Source: Desulfobacteraceae bacterium
GTDB taxonomy: Bacteria > Desulfobacterota > Desulfobacteria > Desulfobacterales > Desulfosarcinaceae
DNA: 58,455 nt
Reading direction: 5' to 3'
Assembly: GCA_003599575.1 (NCBI GenBank)
Contig: QZKV01000009.1
Coordinates: forward strand, 1 to 58,455
The position numbers were made by a program, and so were the translations under genes. Positions 35,086 to 43,169 of the stretch are shown here, piece by piece (position 1 is the first letter of the stretch; every line of letters starts with the position of its first letter). The notes beneath the pieces were generated by a model. That model made no database searches. It was given only the letters and a program-made list of their open reading frames with translations, and was not told the DNA's origin.

Positions 35086-35720
35086 TTAAAGTTCTTCTTG
35101 CCGATGACCATGCCATTGTGCGCGCCGGCTTGCGGCGCCTGGTGGAGGAGAGCAGCGACATGGAGGTGGTGGCCGAAGCGGCCGACGGCCATGAAGCCAT
35201 CCGCCTGATCCGCGAAGCGCGGCCCGATGTGGCGGTTATCGATCTTTCCATGCCGCAAATGGACGGCCTGGAGGTGATCAACCGCATTCACCCCGAATTT
35301 CCGGCCATGCCAATCATCGTTCTTACCATGCATGCGGGGAATCAATATGTGGTGCGGGCGATAGAAGCCGGCGCTTTGGGTTACATCACCAAGCAATCGG
35401 CGCCCGAGCAACTGGTCAAGGCCATCCGCAGGGTGGCCGAAGGACTGCGCTACCTGACCCACGACGCCGCCGAATCGCTGGCCCTGCGCTTTTCAAAAGG
35501 CCGGCGCGGCGGTTCCGCCCTGGACGATCTATCCACCCGCGAACTGCAAGTGCTGCGCCGCTTGGCCCTCGGAAACACCAATCGCGAGATCGCCGAAGCA
35601 TACAACATCAGCATCAAAACCGTGGATACCTACCGATTTCGATTGTTGAAAAAACTCGACCTGCGCAACAATGCCGAACTGTCGCGCTTTGCCATTCAGC
35701 ATGGATTGATCGAGCCCTGA
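35082..35720 (+). CDS. NarL/LuxR-family response regulator
   Basis: The 212-residue regulator has a receiver domain with D8, D9 and phospho-acceptor D54 (VIDLSMP), the switch Thr (LTMHAG), and K104 in ITKQS. The C-terminal LuxR-type HTH is LSTRELQVLRRLALGNTNREIAEAYNISIKTVDTY. It starts with GTG overlapping the kinase stop codon, so it pairs with the DctB-like kinase. Target genes are unknown; C4-dicarboxylate or related organic acid sensing is suggested only by the sensor domain. Confidence 0.93.
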   Translation: MIKVLLADDHAIVRAGLRRLVEESSDMEVVAEAADGHEAIRLIREARPDVAVIDLSMPQMDGLEVINRIHPEFPAMPIIVLTMHAGNQYVVRAIEAGALGYITKQSAPEQLVKAIRRVAEGLRYLTHDAAESLALRFSKGRRGGSALDDLSTRELQVLRRLALGNTNREIAEAYNISIKTVDTYRFRLLKKLDLRNNAELSRFAIQHGLIEP

Positions 35721-35983
35721 CCTTTGGCCGGATTGAATTGGGCGAATGGATGATGAAAGCAAGGCTTCCGGTCCCTTTTGCGTGGGCTGCAGACCCCATC
35801 GGTTTTGAGATATGCGCAGCCGCCCGGCGGGAAGCGACCGATGGCCAATGGTAACGGGAAACCGGCCACGGAAAAAAGAGGCTTGCAATGCGAACCTCGG
35901 CTTCGTAATAAAAGGCCTTTATCCGGCTGAATTCAGATTCGAGCCGTTCCCGCAAGCCATCCTAGCGAAGAAGGAGAACACAC

Positions 35984-37159
35984 ATGCGTGAAGCGGTCAT
36001 AGTCAGTGCGGTACGGACCCCTTTGGGAAGTTTCAACGGGATATTGGGTACCACGGGGGCCACCGATTTGGGCGGAATGGTCATCGCTGAAGCGGTCAAG
36101 CGCGCCGGAATTGCGCCCGCCGCCGTTAACGAAGTGATCATGGGTCATGTGCTTCCGTGCGGTTACGGGCAGAACCCGGCCAAGCAGGCCGCCATCAAGG
36201 CGGGTCTGCCATGGGAAGCCGAATGCTTCACCATCAACAAAGTCTGCGGCTCGGCCCTGAAAGCCGTGATGCTGGCGGCCCAGGCGGTGCAGCTGGGCGA
36301 TGCCGAGGTGGTGGTCGCCGGGGGCATGGAAAACATGAGCATGGCCCCGTATTACCTGGAAAAAGCCCGCTTCGGCTATCGCATGGGGACTGGCCAGATA
36401 CAGGACCATATGGTCCATGATGGGTTGTGGGATATCGTCAATGACTTCCACATGGGCATCTCCAATGAACTGTGTTCGGAAAAGTATGGAATCACGCGCG
36501 AAGGCCAGGATCGCTATGCGGAAAGATCCTATCGCCGTGCCCTGACCGCCATTGCCGCCGGCCGCTTCAAGGATGAGATCATGCCGGTGCCCGTTCCCCA
36601 GCGCAAAGGCGACCCTAAAATCTTCGTCCAGGACGAATGCCCGCGCGAGACCAGCCTGGAGCTCCTGGCCAAAATGCCGGCGGCTTTTAAAAAAGGCGGC
36701 CTGACCACGGCCGGCAACGCATCGGTGATCAGCGACGGTGCCGCCGCCGTGGTGGTCATGTCGCGCGAGAAGGCCCAGGCCCTGGGCTGCACCATCCTGG
36801 CCACCGTCGGCGCCCAGGCCTCGTACGGCATCGATATGAAATACGTGCTGGTGGCGCCCATCTGGGCCGTTCCCAAGTGCCTGGAAAAAGAGGGCCTGAG
36901 CATAGACAAGGTCGACCTGTTCGAAATCAACGAGGCCTTCTCCGGCTCCACCTGTGCGGTCATGCAGGAACTCGATCTCGATCCGGAGAAAACCAATGTC
37001 AATGGCGGCAGCGTGGCCCTGGGACATCCCATCGGCGCCAGCGGATGCCGGGTGCTGGTCACCTTGATCCACGAAATGATCCGGCGCGACAGCCAAACCG
37101 GCGTGGCCTCGCTCTGCCTCGGCGGCGGCGAAGCGGTGGCAATGGTCATAAAAAGATAA
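35984..37159 (+). CDS. Thiolase (acetyl-CoA C-acetyltransferase)
   Basis: The 391-residue enzyme condenses or cleaves acyl-CoA thioesters. The nucleophile cysteine is C88 in INKVCGSALKAV. NEAF (about 317-320), GHPIGASG and CLGGGEAVAM carry the histidine and second cysteine. It is followed 55 bases later by 3-hydroxybutyryl-CoA dehydrogenase, so the pair handles acetoacetyl-CoA in beta-oxidation or butyrate/PHB-type metabolism. GAAGGAG before the ATG supports the start. Confidence 0.96.
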   Translation: MREAVIVSAVRTPLGSFNGILGTTGATDLGGMVIAEAVKRAGIAPAAVNEVIMGHVLPCGYGQNPAKQAAIKAGLPWEAECFTINKVCGSALKAVMLAAQAVQLGDAEVVVAGGMENMSMAPYYLEKARFGYRMGTGQIQDHMVHDGLWDIVNDFHMGISNELCSEKYGITREGQDRYAERSYRRALTAIAAGRFKDEIMPVPVPQRKGDPKIFVQDECPRETSLELLAKMPAAFKKGGLTTAGNASVISDGAAAVVVMSREKAQALGCTILATVGAQASYGIDMKYVLVAPIWAVPKCLEKEGLSIDKVDLFEINEAFSGSTCAVMQELDLDPEKTNVNGGSVALGHPIGASGCRVLVTLIHEMIRRDSQTGVASLCLGGGEAVAMVIKR

Positions 37160-37214
37160 TCCTGTTCAATAAATGTTTTCTACTACCGGGATCACAGGTA
37201 AAGGAGCAACGCGA

Positions 37215-38069
37215 ATGGATGAGATTAAAACTTTCGGCGTGATCGGCGCCGGGCAGATGGGCAACGGCATCGCCCAGGTGGCCGCCGTGAGCGGCCTTTC
37301 CGTGGTGATGATGGATGTCAAAGAAGAGTTTGTACAGCGCGGCATGAAAACAATTGCCAAGTTCTTCGACCGCAGCATCGAAAAGGGCAAACTCACCAGG
37401 GAACAAAAAGACAGTGTGCTGTCCCGCATCACGCCCAGCATCGACATCAATGATCTGGCCGGCGCCGACTTCGTGGTCGAAGCCGCCACGGAAAAAGAAG
37501 AACTCAAGTTCCAAATCTTCCGTGACCTGGACCGGATCTGCCGGACCGGGGTGATTCTGGGCTCCAACACCTCTTCCATTCCCATCGGCCGGATAGCCGC
37601 CCAGACCGGGCGCCCGGATAAGGTCATCGGCATGCACTTCATGAATCCGGTGCCCCTGATGAAGCTGGTGGAAGTCATCCGCGGCCTGGCCACCAGCGAG
37701 GAGACTTTTCAAACCACCTGGCGGCTGTCGGAAAAATTCGGCAAAACGCCCGCCCAAGCAAACGACTTCCCCGGCTTCATCGCCAACCGCATTCTCATGC
37801 CCATGATCAACGAGGCCGTTTTCGCCCTTTACCACGGCGTGGGAAGCCGCGAGGCCATCGACACCGTCATGCAGCTGGGCATGAACCATCCCATGGGTCC
37901 GCTGACCTTGGCGGACCTGATAGGCCTGGACACCTGCCTGGCCATCATGGAAACCTTGTATGACGGCTTCAAGGACTCCAAATACCGGCCCTGTCCCTTG
38001 CTGCGCAAGTACGTGGAAGCGGGCTGGCTGGGAAGAAAAACCGGAAGGGGTTTCTACGAATATCCGTAA
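37215..38069 (+). CDS. 3-hydroxybutyryl-CoA dehydrogenase
   Basis: The 284-residue enzyme oxidises 3-hydroxyacyl-CoA with NAD. The Rossmann motif is GVIGAGQMGNGIAQVAA at the N-terminus. Catalytic residues are in SNTSSIPI, IGMHFMNPVPLMKLVE (His-Glu pair) and the C-terminal NHPMGPLTLADLIGLD. AAGGAG lies nine bases before the ATG at 37215; an upstream start at 37173 is less likely. It forms a unit with the upstream thiolase. Confidence 0.95.
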   Translation: MDEIKTFGVIGAGQMGNGIAQVAAVSGLSVVMMDVKEEFVQRGMKTIAKFFDRSIEKGKLTREQKDSVLSRITPSIDINDLAGADFVVEAATEKEELKFQIFRDLDRICRTGVILGSNTSSIPIGRIAAQTGRPDKVIGMHFMNPVPLMKLVEVIRGLATSEETFQTTWRLSEKFGKTPAQANDFPGFIANRILMPMINEAVFALYHGVGSREAIDTVMQLGMNHPMGPLTLADLIGLDTCLAIMETLYDGFKDSKYRPCPLLRKYVEAGWLGRKTGRGFYEYP

Positions 38070-38102
38070 ATGCATCGGTTGAGTACTTTAAGGGAGCAGC
38101 AA

Positions 38103-38378
38103 ATGAGCAGCAAGATGATGAAGTCGATCCTGTTTTCGGCATGCCTGATAGCCTCAATTCTGGTGAGTGCCGGCTGCGGCAAAATGAACCAGAAGAATTA
38201 CAACCGGCTGAAAATCGGCATGCCCTACAGTGAGGTCGTTTCCATTCTGGGCGAAGCCGACAATTGCAGCAGCTCTGTGGGCCTGAAGAACTGTACCTGG
38301 GGCGATGAGAAAAAGTATATCAACATCCGATTTGCCGGCCAAAAGGTCGTCTTCTTTTCAGCACAAGGGCTGAAGTAA
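38103..38378 (+). CDS. Small lipoprotein with DUF3862/BamE-like domain
   Basis: The 91-residue precursor has a signal sequence and lipobox (SAGC, cysteine at about residue 25). The mature domain MNQKNYNRLKIGMPYSEVVSILGEAD... matches the DUF3862 (BamE/SmpA-like) fold with the typical K-x-G-M-x-x-x-E-V-x-x-x-L-G motif. AAGGGAG precedes the ATG at 38103. Its stop overlaps the start of the GNAT gene by one base. Function unknown; envelope protein binding is usual for this fold. Confidence 0.85.
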   Translation: MSSKMMKSILFSACLIASILVSAGCGKMNQKNYNRLKIGMPYSEVVSILGEADNCSSSVGLKNCTWGDEKKYINIRFAGQKVVFFSAQGLK

Positions 38379-38878
38379 TGATTGAAATACGCCAAATCAC
38401 TCCTGAAGACTGGCAGGTTGTGAAATCCGTCCGACTGGCCGCTTTGTCCGAAGCGCCGTATGCCTTCCTGGAAACGTTGGCGGCGGTTTCGGCGCGGTCC
38501 GACAGCGCCTGGCGGGAGCAAACCCGTGCAAATGCCCAAGGGCAAACATCCACCTGCGCCTTGGCGTTCCTCAATAACAATCCGATCGGCATGGCGGTGG
38601 GATTGTTCGATCCGCACCGCCCCAAAACAGCCAAACTGGCCGCCATGTGGGTGGCGCCGGAAGCCCGCGGATCGGGAATTGCCGACCGGTTGGTTGATTT
38701 CATCGGCAGATGGGCTCAAGCCAAATCGGCAGCGGTATTGCACGCCCACGTGGCCGGGCAAAACCCCCGCGCCATTGCGTTTTACCGCAAATACGGGTTC
38801 AGACCGCCGCAACAGGAAATTGTCCGGACGGACGACGAATCCAAGTGTGAAACCGTTATGGAATTGTCCTTGACATGA
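38378..38878 (+). CDS. GNAT-family N-acetyltransferase
   Basis: The 166-residue protein has the GNAT fold with the acetyl-CoA-binding motif A region LAAMWVAPEARGSGIADRLV and the C-terminal NPRAIAFYRKYGF. The acceptor is unknown. The ATG shares its first base with the stop codon of the lipoprotein gene upstream, so translation is coupled. Confidence 0.9.
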   Translation: MIEIRQITPEDWQVVKSVRLAALSEAPYAFLETLAAVSARSDSAWREQTRANAQGQTSTCALAFLNNNPIGMAVGLFDPHRPKTAKLAAMWVAPEARGSGIADRLVDFIGRWAQAKSAAVLHAHVAGQNPRAIAFYRKYGFRPPQQEIVRTDDESKCETVMELSLT

Positions 38879-38912
38879 ACAAGACTTCGAATGGAAGATC
38901 TGCCGAAGGGAC

Positions 38913-39758
38913 CTAAAGGCTTTGCGCGAACATTTCACCGGTCATTGCGCCGTCGCAGATCTTGGTCACGGGGCCGGTCAGCGTGGCAAAAAATCCATTG
39001 CGAAACTCGATGCGCAGGCTTCCGCCCGGCATGTGAACCGTGATGTCCGGGTCGCAAAGACCGAGCTTGTGGGCCACGGCCGCCGCGGCCGTGCTGCTGC
39101 TGCCCGAGGCAAGGGTGTAACCCGCACCGCGCTCCCAAATTTCAATCCGGATATTGCTGCGATCCAGGACTTTCATGAACTGGACATTGGTGCGTTTCGG
39201 AAAGCGGGCGTCCAGCTCGATGACCGGCCCAAAACGACGTGCTTGATCTGCAGTGGGATCGCTTGAGAGAACCACACAATGAGGATTGCCGATGGTCGCC
39301 GCGCAGAAAGTCAGCACATGACCCTCGATCTCAATGGTCTCATTTAATACCTCGCGCGATGGCCCTTCGACCGGAATTGCGGCACTGCTGAAGCTGACTT
39401 CTCCCAGCTCCACCTTTACATTCGTGCCGTCCGCATTCACCTCGCAGGAGACTGCGCCACCGGGCGTCTCAACAGTGAAGGGATTACAGCCGACGACGCC
39501 TTCATCCCAAAGAAACCGCGCAAATATGCGCAAACCGTTTCCGCTTTTTTCTGCTTCGCTTCCGTCCGGATTGAAGATGCGCAACCCGAAATCGCACCTG
39601 GAGCTGTCACGTGGACCCAGCAGGATGCCGTCCGATCCGATGCCGTAGTTGCGGTGGCAAATCAGGCGAACGATGCCCCGGTCGGGTTCGCCGGGAAGCT
39701 CTGCCGGACGGATCACGATGTAGTCGTTGCCCAATGCGTGGTATTTTGAATACTTCAT
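38913..39758 (-). CDS. dapF: Diaminopimelate epimerase-family protein with Ser in place of both catalytic Cys
   Basis: The fold is clearly DapF: MKYSKYHALGNDYIVI at the N-terminus, NYGIGSDGIL, IFNPDGSEAEKSGNGLR, then ATIGNPHCVV, FPKRTNVQF and ERGAGYTLASGSSSTAAAA. DapF interconverts LL- and meso-diaminopimelate with two cysteines (C73 in the CGNG motif, C217 in ACGTGA). Here both are serine: S72 (EKSGNG) and S218 (ASGSSS). Codons are AGC and TCG, so no single misread base explains them. The 281-residue length is normal. Activity may be altered, or this may be a related epimerase/isomerase. The ATG at 39758 gives the usual N-terminus; an upstream start at 39824 is rejected. Confidence 0.85.
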   Translation of the reverse strand: MKYSKYHALGNDYIVIRPAELPGEPDRGIVRLICHRNYGIGSDGILLGPRDSSRCDFGLRIFNPDGSEAEKSGNGLRIFARFLWDEGVVGCNPFTVETPGGAVSCEVNADGTNVKVELGEVSFSSAAIPVEGPSREVLNETIEIEGHVLTFCAATIGNPHCVVLSSDPTADQARRFGPVIELDARFPKRTNVQFMKVLDRSNIRIEIWERGAGYTLASGSSSTAAAAVAHKLGLCDPDITVHMPGGSLRIEFRNGFFATLTGPVTKICDGAMTGEMFAQSL

Positions 39759-39877
39759 GAGAAGCGATAGCCTTTCGAATGAATCGACCCATACCATAGA
39801 AGCACGGGCAAAAGGGTTCTCCATTACTTAAGCAGATCGGCGTCATTAAATCCAGCCCAAATCTAGTTTGACATTGC

Positions 39878-40144
39878 ATGCCGGCCGCGCTGCTGGGGAC
39901 GGGAGCGGCCGACATCGCCGGTCTCGGCACCGGTTTCATCAAGGAGTTGGCCATCGGGGGACTTGCCAACCCGGATAAGCGTCCTATTTTGGCATTGTTT
40001 TTCCAAGCGGTTCTGCTGCCGGTCGCATTGAGATTGCGGTCCATCCTCAAAAGCAAGCAATTTATTGTGCACGCCTTCCGGACTCACGCCGACCGGTTCG
40101 GGAGGCTTTTTCTTACGCATTTATACCAAGAGGTGGCGCTTTGA
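39878..40144 (+). CDS. Possible small ORF coupled to the next gene
   Basis: An 88-codon frame ends TTGA, overlapping the TTG start of the next gene by four bases, as in translational coupling. The product is hydrophobic in the middle (PILALFFQAVLLPVAL). No ribosome-binding site precedes the ATG and I recognise no family. The 382-base gap between the epimerase and the membrane protein otherwise holds nothing I can identify. It could equally be chance. Confidence 0.22.
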   Translation: MPAALLGTGAADIAGLGTGFIKELAIGGLANPDKRPILALFFQAVLLPVALRLRSILKSKQFIVHAFRTHADRFGRLFLTHLYQEVAL

Positions 40145-40869
40145 GATCCGGAATCCATGTCCCCTTGACAAGGCGAGATGCCAAAAAACTGCTTTGCAGT
40201 CTGCTTCTTTTTGAGCTCTTCCTGGTCATGGTGTACATCCTGGATTCCCTGGTGGGTGTGCAAAGCCCGATCCATAAACTGTTCAACCTGGACAGCGAAT
40301 CGACCATACCGGCATGGTTTTCGTCCATGCAGTTATGCCTGGTGGGAATTCTATTCTTGTGCTCCTGGGTTGGCGCTGTGAAGCAAAAAGCCGACTCGCG
40401 CCTGTTTTTTCTGATGGTTGGATTGGGGTTTTTGTTCCTGTCCATGGATGAGGCGGCCGAATTTCACGAAAAATTGACGCGCGTGCTGACTCATATCGAA
40501 TGGTTGCCGCAGTTCACCGGCGGCCTGTGGATTCCCCTCTATCTTTCGGCCCTTGCCATCTTCGGGATCGCCGGCCGCCGTTTAATCGCAGCCATATGGA
40601 AAGCCTATCCACATGAATCCCTGGTTGTAGCGGCCGGATTTGCGATCATCCTGGTTGGAAGCGTCGGCCTGGAAATCATCACCCATCTGTTTTGGAAGGA
40701 TGGCAACAGTCCGGTGCTGTACAGAACAGAAGTGGTGTTCGAAGAATTTTTTGAAATGGCGGGCACCAGTGTCGTTCTCTATGGTGCGCTTTTGTACGCG
40801 CTTCGAACTTCCGGCTCAGTGGTGGTGCCTAAGGCCCAAGCTCGTTTACAACCGGGCGGCGATGAATAA
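40141..40869 (+). CDS. Six-helix inner-membrane protein, unknown function
   Basis: The 242-residue protein has about six hydrophobic segments (about 17-38, 62-80, 90-101, 125-142, 158-176, 204-221). Between helices it carries conserved acidic/histidine residues: SMDEAAEFHEKL (about 100-111) and EVVFEEFFEMAG (about 195-206). A D-E-x-x-x-x-H-E motif after a membrane segment suggests a metal-binding or catalytic site near the membrane face. The start is a TTG with AGAGGTGG upstream. It is not a recognised transporter. Confidence 0.7.
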   Translation: MRSGIHVPLTRRDAKKLLCSLLLFELFLVMVYILDSLVGVQSPIHKLFNLDSESTIPAWFSSMQLCLVGILFLCSWVGAVKQKADSRLFFLMVGLGFLFLSMDEAAEFHEKLTRVLTHIEWLPQFTGGLWIPLYLSALAIFGIAGRRLIAAIWKAYPHESLVVAAGFAIILVGSVGLEIITHLFWKDGNSPVLYRTEVVFEEFFEMAGTSVVLYGALLYALRTSGSVVVPKAQARLQPGGDE

Positions 40870-41023
40870 ACACGTCTTGCTTAAAAGAAGAGATTTCGAT
40901 TAAAGGATGAACTGCGGCCGTCAGGAAAGGTGCTGAGACGCGTCCCTTCCAAGAGGCTGATCGCGCCATATGGTTTGACTTAGGCCGAAGTGTGGAACCC
41001 AAGCCCCTAAAAGGAGAGCGTAA

Positions 41024-42742
41024 ATGAAACTGATCAGAGTCAATATGACCGACCGCACAATCAAGGTGGCAGAGGTCCCGAAACAATATGCCGGCCTGGG
41101 CGGTCGCGGCCTGAGCGCCATGATGATTAACGCCGAAGTGCCGCCTCGATGTGATGCCCTGGGCCCCGAAAACAAATTGATCGTTGCACCGGGTCTGCTC
41201 AGCGGCACCTCTCTGGTCAATACCAGCCGCGTTTCCATTGGCGCCAAGAGCCCCTTGACCGGCACCATCAAGGAAAGCAATTCGGGCGGCAAAATAGCAG
41301 CCTGCCTGGGCAAACTGGGCATCACGGCCATTGTCGTGGAAGGGCAGGCCCCGGCGGGTGAGCTCTATCTGCTGACCATCGATCAAGACGGCAAGGCCGA
41401 ACTGCAAGAAGCTTCCCGTTACAAGGGGATGCGCACCTATGCGCTTTGCGCCAAACTATTGGAGGACAATGGGCCCAAAAACACGATCATGTGCATCGGA
41501 CCGGCCGGCGAATACCGGCTGAGTTCGGCCAGCATCCAAACCACCGATGTGGATGATCGCCCGTGCCGCGCCGCCGGACGCGGTGGGTTGGGTGCGGTCA
41601 TGGGCGCCAAGGGGCTCAAAGCGATCGTGGTGAGCACGCAGGGCAAGAGCCCCGACGCCATCGTCGATCCGGATATGTTCAAAGAGGCCGCCAAAACGTT
41701 TGCCCAGGCGCTGCGCGACAACCCTTTTACGGGCAAGGTGCTGCCCCAACTGGGTACGGCCTCGACTGTCGCAGCGGTCAACGCCTTGGGGGCTTTTCCA
41801 AGCTATAATGCCACCCGGGGCGTGTTCGAGGGCTGGGAAAAAATCAGCGGCGAAGCCTTGGCCAAGTTAATTCAGCAGCGTGGCGGCAAGACCGAACACA
41901 TGGGCTGCGCCCAGTGCATCGTGCATTGCTCCAATGAGTTTGTGGACGAAAGAGGCAAATTTGTCACGTCGTCCCTGGAATATGAGACGATCTGGTCCAT
42001 GGGCGCCATGCTTGGTATTGACGATCTGGACACGATCGCCCGGCTGGATTTCCTTTGCGACGACATCGGGCTGGATACCATCAATACCGGCGTGGCGGTT
42101 GCGGTGGCCATGGATGCCGGCCACAAGTCCTTCGGGGACCGCCAGGCCGCCATCGCCATGGTCGAAGAAATCGCCCAGGGCACGGCGCTGGGCCTGGTTC
42201 TCGGCAACGGCCCGGAAGCGGTTGGCCAGCACTTCAATCACCACCGCGTGCCGGCCGTCAAAGGACAAAGCATCGCCGCGTATGACCCCAGGGCCATGCA
42301 GGGTAACGGCGTGACCTACGCCACTTCGACCATGGGCGCGGATCACACCGCCGGCAACATGCTGGGCCTGTATCTTGCCGGCAAGCTCAACCCGTTGTCG
42401 GCCGAAGGCCAGGTGGATGCGTCCCGCAAAGCCCAAATCGGCATGGCCGCCATGGACTGCACCGGTATGTGCCTCCTGGCCGGCATCGGCATGGCTGCGC
42501 CGGCCGCGGCGGAAGCCATGTTCAAAATGCTCAGCGCCAAACTGGGTGCCCCCATAGGTTTTAAGGAATACGGATTTATGGGCATGCGCGTGCTCAAGGC
42601 CGAACACGAATTTAATCAGAAGGCAGGATTTACGAGTAAAGACGACCGCTTGCCGCGTTTTTTCTATGAAGAGCCGCTGCCGCCGCATAACAAGGTCTTT
42701 GCCGTCAGTGATGAGGAGCTGGACAAGTTCTATAATTTTTAG
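41024..42742 (+). CDS. aor: Aldehyde:ferredoxin oxidoreductase (tungsten-type)
   Basis: AOR oxidises aldehydes to acids with ferredoxin using a bis-pterin tungsten centre and a 4Fe-4S cluster. Cluster ligands are C295, C298, C302 (GCAQCIVHC) and C483 (DCTGMC). The pterin-binding part has GGRGLSAMMIN, SRVSIGAKSPLTG and NSGGKIAACLG near the N-terminus and RAAGRGGLGAVMGAKGLKA (about 182-200). The 572-residue length is usual. AAAAGGAG precedes the ATG. A MoaD-like gene follows 56 bases later, as in other AOR loci. Confidence 0.96.
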   Translation: MKLIRVNMTDRTIKVAEVPKQYAGLGGRGLSAMMINAEVPPRCDALGPENKLIVAPGLLSGTSLVNTSRVSIGAKSPLTGTIKESNSGGKIAACLGKLGITAIVVEGQAPAGELYLLTIDQDGKAELQEASRYKGMRTYALCAKLLEDNGPKNTIMCIGPAGEYRLSSASIQTTDVDDRPCRAAGRGGLGAVMGAKGLKAIVVSTQGKSPDAIVDPDMFKEAAKTFAQALRDNPFTGKVLPQLGTASTVAAVNALGAFPSYNATRGVFEGWEKISGEALAKLIQQRGGKTEHMGCAQCIVHCSNEFVDERGKFVTSSLEYETIWSMGAMLGIDDLDTIARLDFLCDDIGLDTINTGVAVAVAMDAGHKSFGDRQAAIAMVEEIAQGTALGLVLGNGPEAVGQHFNHHRVPAVKGQSIAAYDPRAMQGNGVTYATSTMGADHTAGNMLGLYLAGKLNPLSAEGQVDASRKAQIGMAAMDCTGMCLLAGIGMAAPAAAEAMFKMLSAKLGAPIGFKEYGFMGMRVLKAEHEFNQKAGFTSKDDRLPRFFYEEPLPPHNKVFAVSDEELDKFYNF

Positions 42743-42797
42743 CGGGGTCCATTGGCATTCTGTAACGCAACCAAACCCAACGGGGTGGTGCCGCATC

Positions 42798-43040
42798 ATG
42801 ATCAGCGTGAACGTCAAATTGTACGGCACCCTGCCCTGGCGCTTTCAAGGTTATGACCCCGAGAAGGGGCTGACCGTGCAGCTGGGCCAGGGTGCCCGCG
42901 TCCTCGATCTAACCGAGAAGCTGAACATTGCGCCGGCCGACACCGGCGTGGTGGCCATTGACGGCCGCGTGGCCAAACCGGAGGAGCGGATCAGGGCAGG
43001 CGCCACGATCCGCATTTTCCAGGTCGCCCATGGGGGCTAG
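42798..43040 (+). CDS. moaD: MoaD/ThiS-family sulfur carrier protein
   Basis: The 80-residue protein is a ubiquitin-like sulfur carrier ending in Gly-Gly (VAHGG), the residue pair thiocarboxylated for dithiolene formation. It begins MISVNVKLYGTL and has VVAIDGRVAKPEERIRAGATIRIF. Located directly after aor, it most likely serves the pterin of that enzyme. GGGGTGG precedes the ATG. No MoaE or MoeB is in the window. Confidence 0.9.
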   Translation: MISVNVKLYGTLPWRFQGYDPEKGLTVQLGQGARVLDLTEKLNIAPADTGVVAIDGRVAKPEERIRAGATIRIFQVAHGG

Positions 43041-43120
43041 AAATCTTTCTCCACTTCGACCGGGGATCTCAAGGATCGTTTCTCTTGTTGTTCTCGTAAA
43101 ACCCATAGTGGACATTTTGA

Positions 43121-43143
43121 AAGGGCCAAAATCTTTTTGCCCT
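43121..43143. terminator. Bidirectional hairpin between moaD and the DNA ligase gene
   Basis: AGGGC (43122-43126) pairs with GCCCT (43139-43143), and an internal AAAA/TTTT part extends the stem with one mismatch. It lies between two convergent genes and could end transcription from either side, though the terminal T-tract is short. Confidence 0.4.
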
Positions 43144-43169
43144 GGTGCTGGCGAAGGTCGGGGTGAGAC

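Noticed and set aside
35933..37096. Minus-strand open frame opposite the thiolase
   Set aside because: Shadow of the thiolase coding bias; composition is His/Gly/Ala-rich and patternless.
41867..42829. Minus-strand open frame opposite aor
   Set aside because: Antisense to a certain AOR gene and without any family signature.
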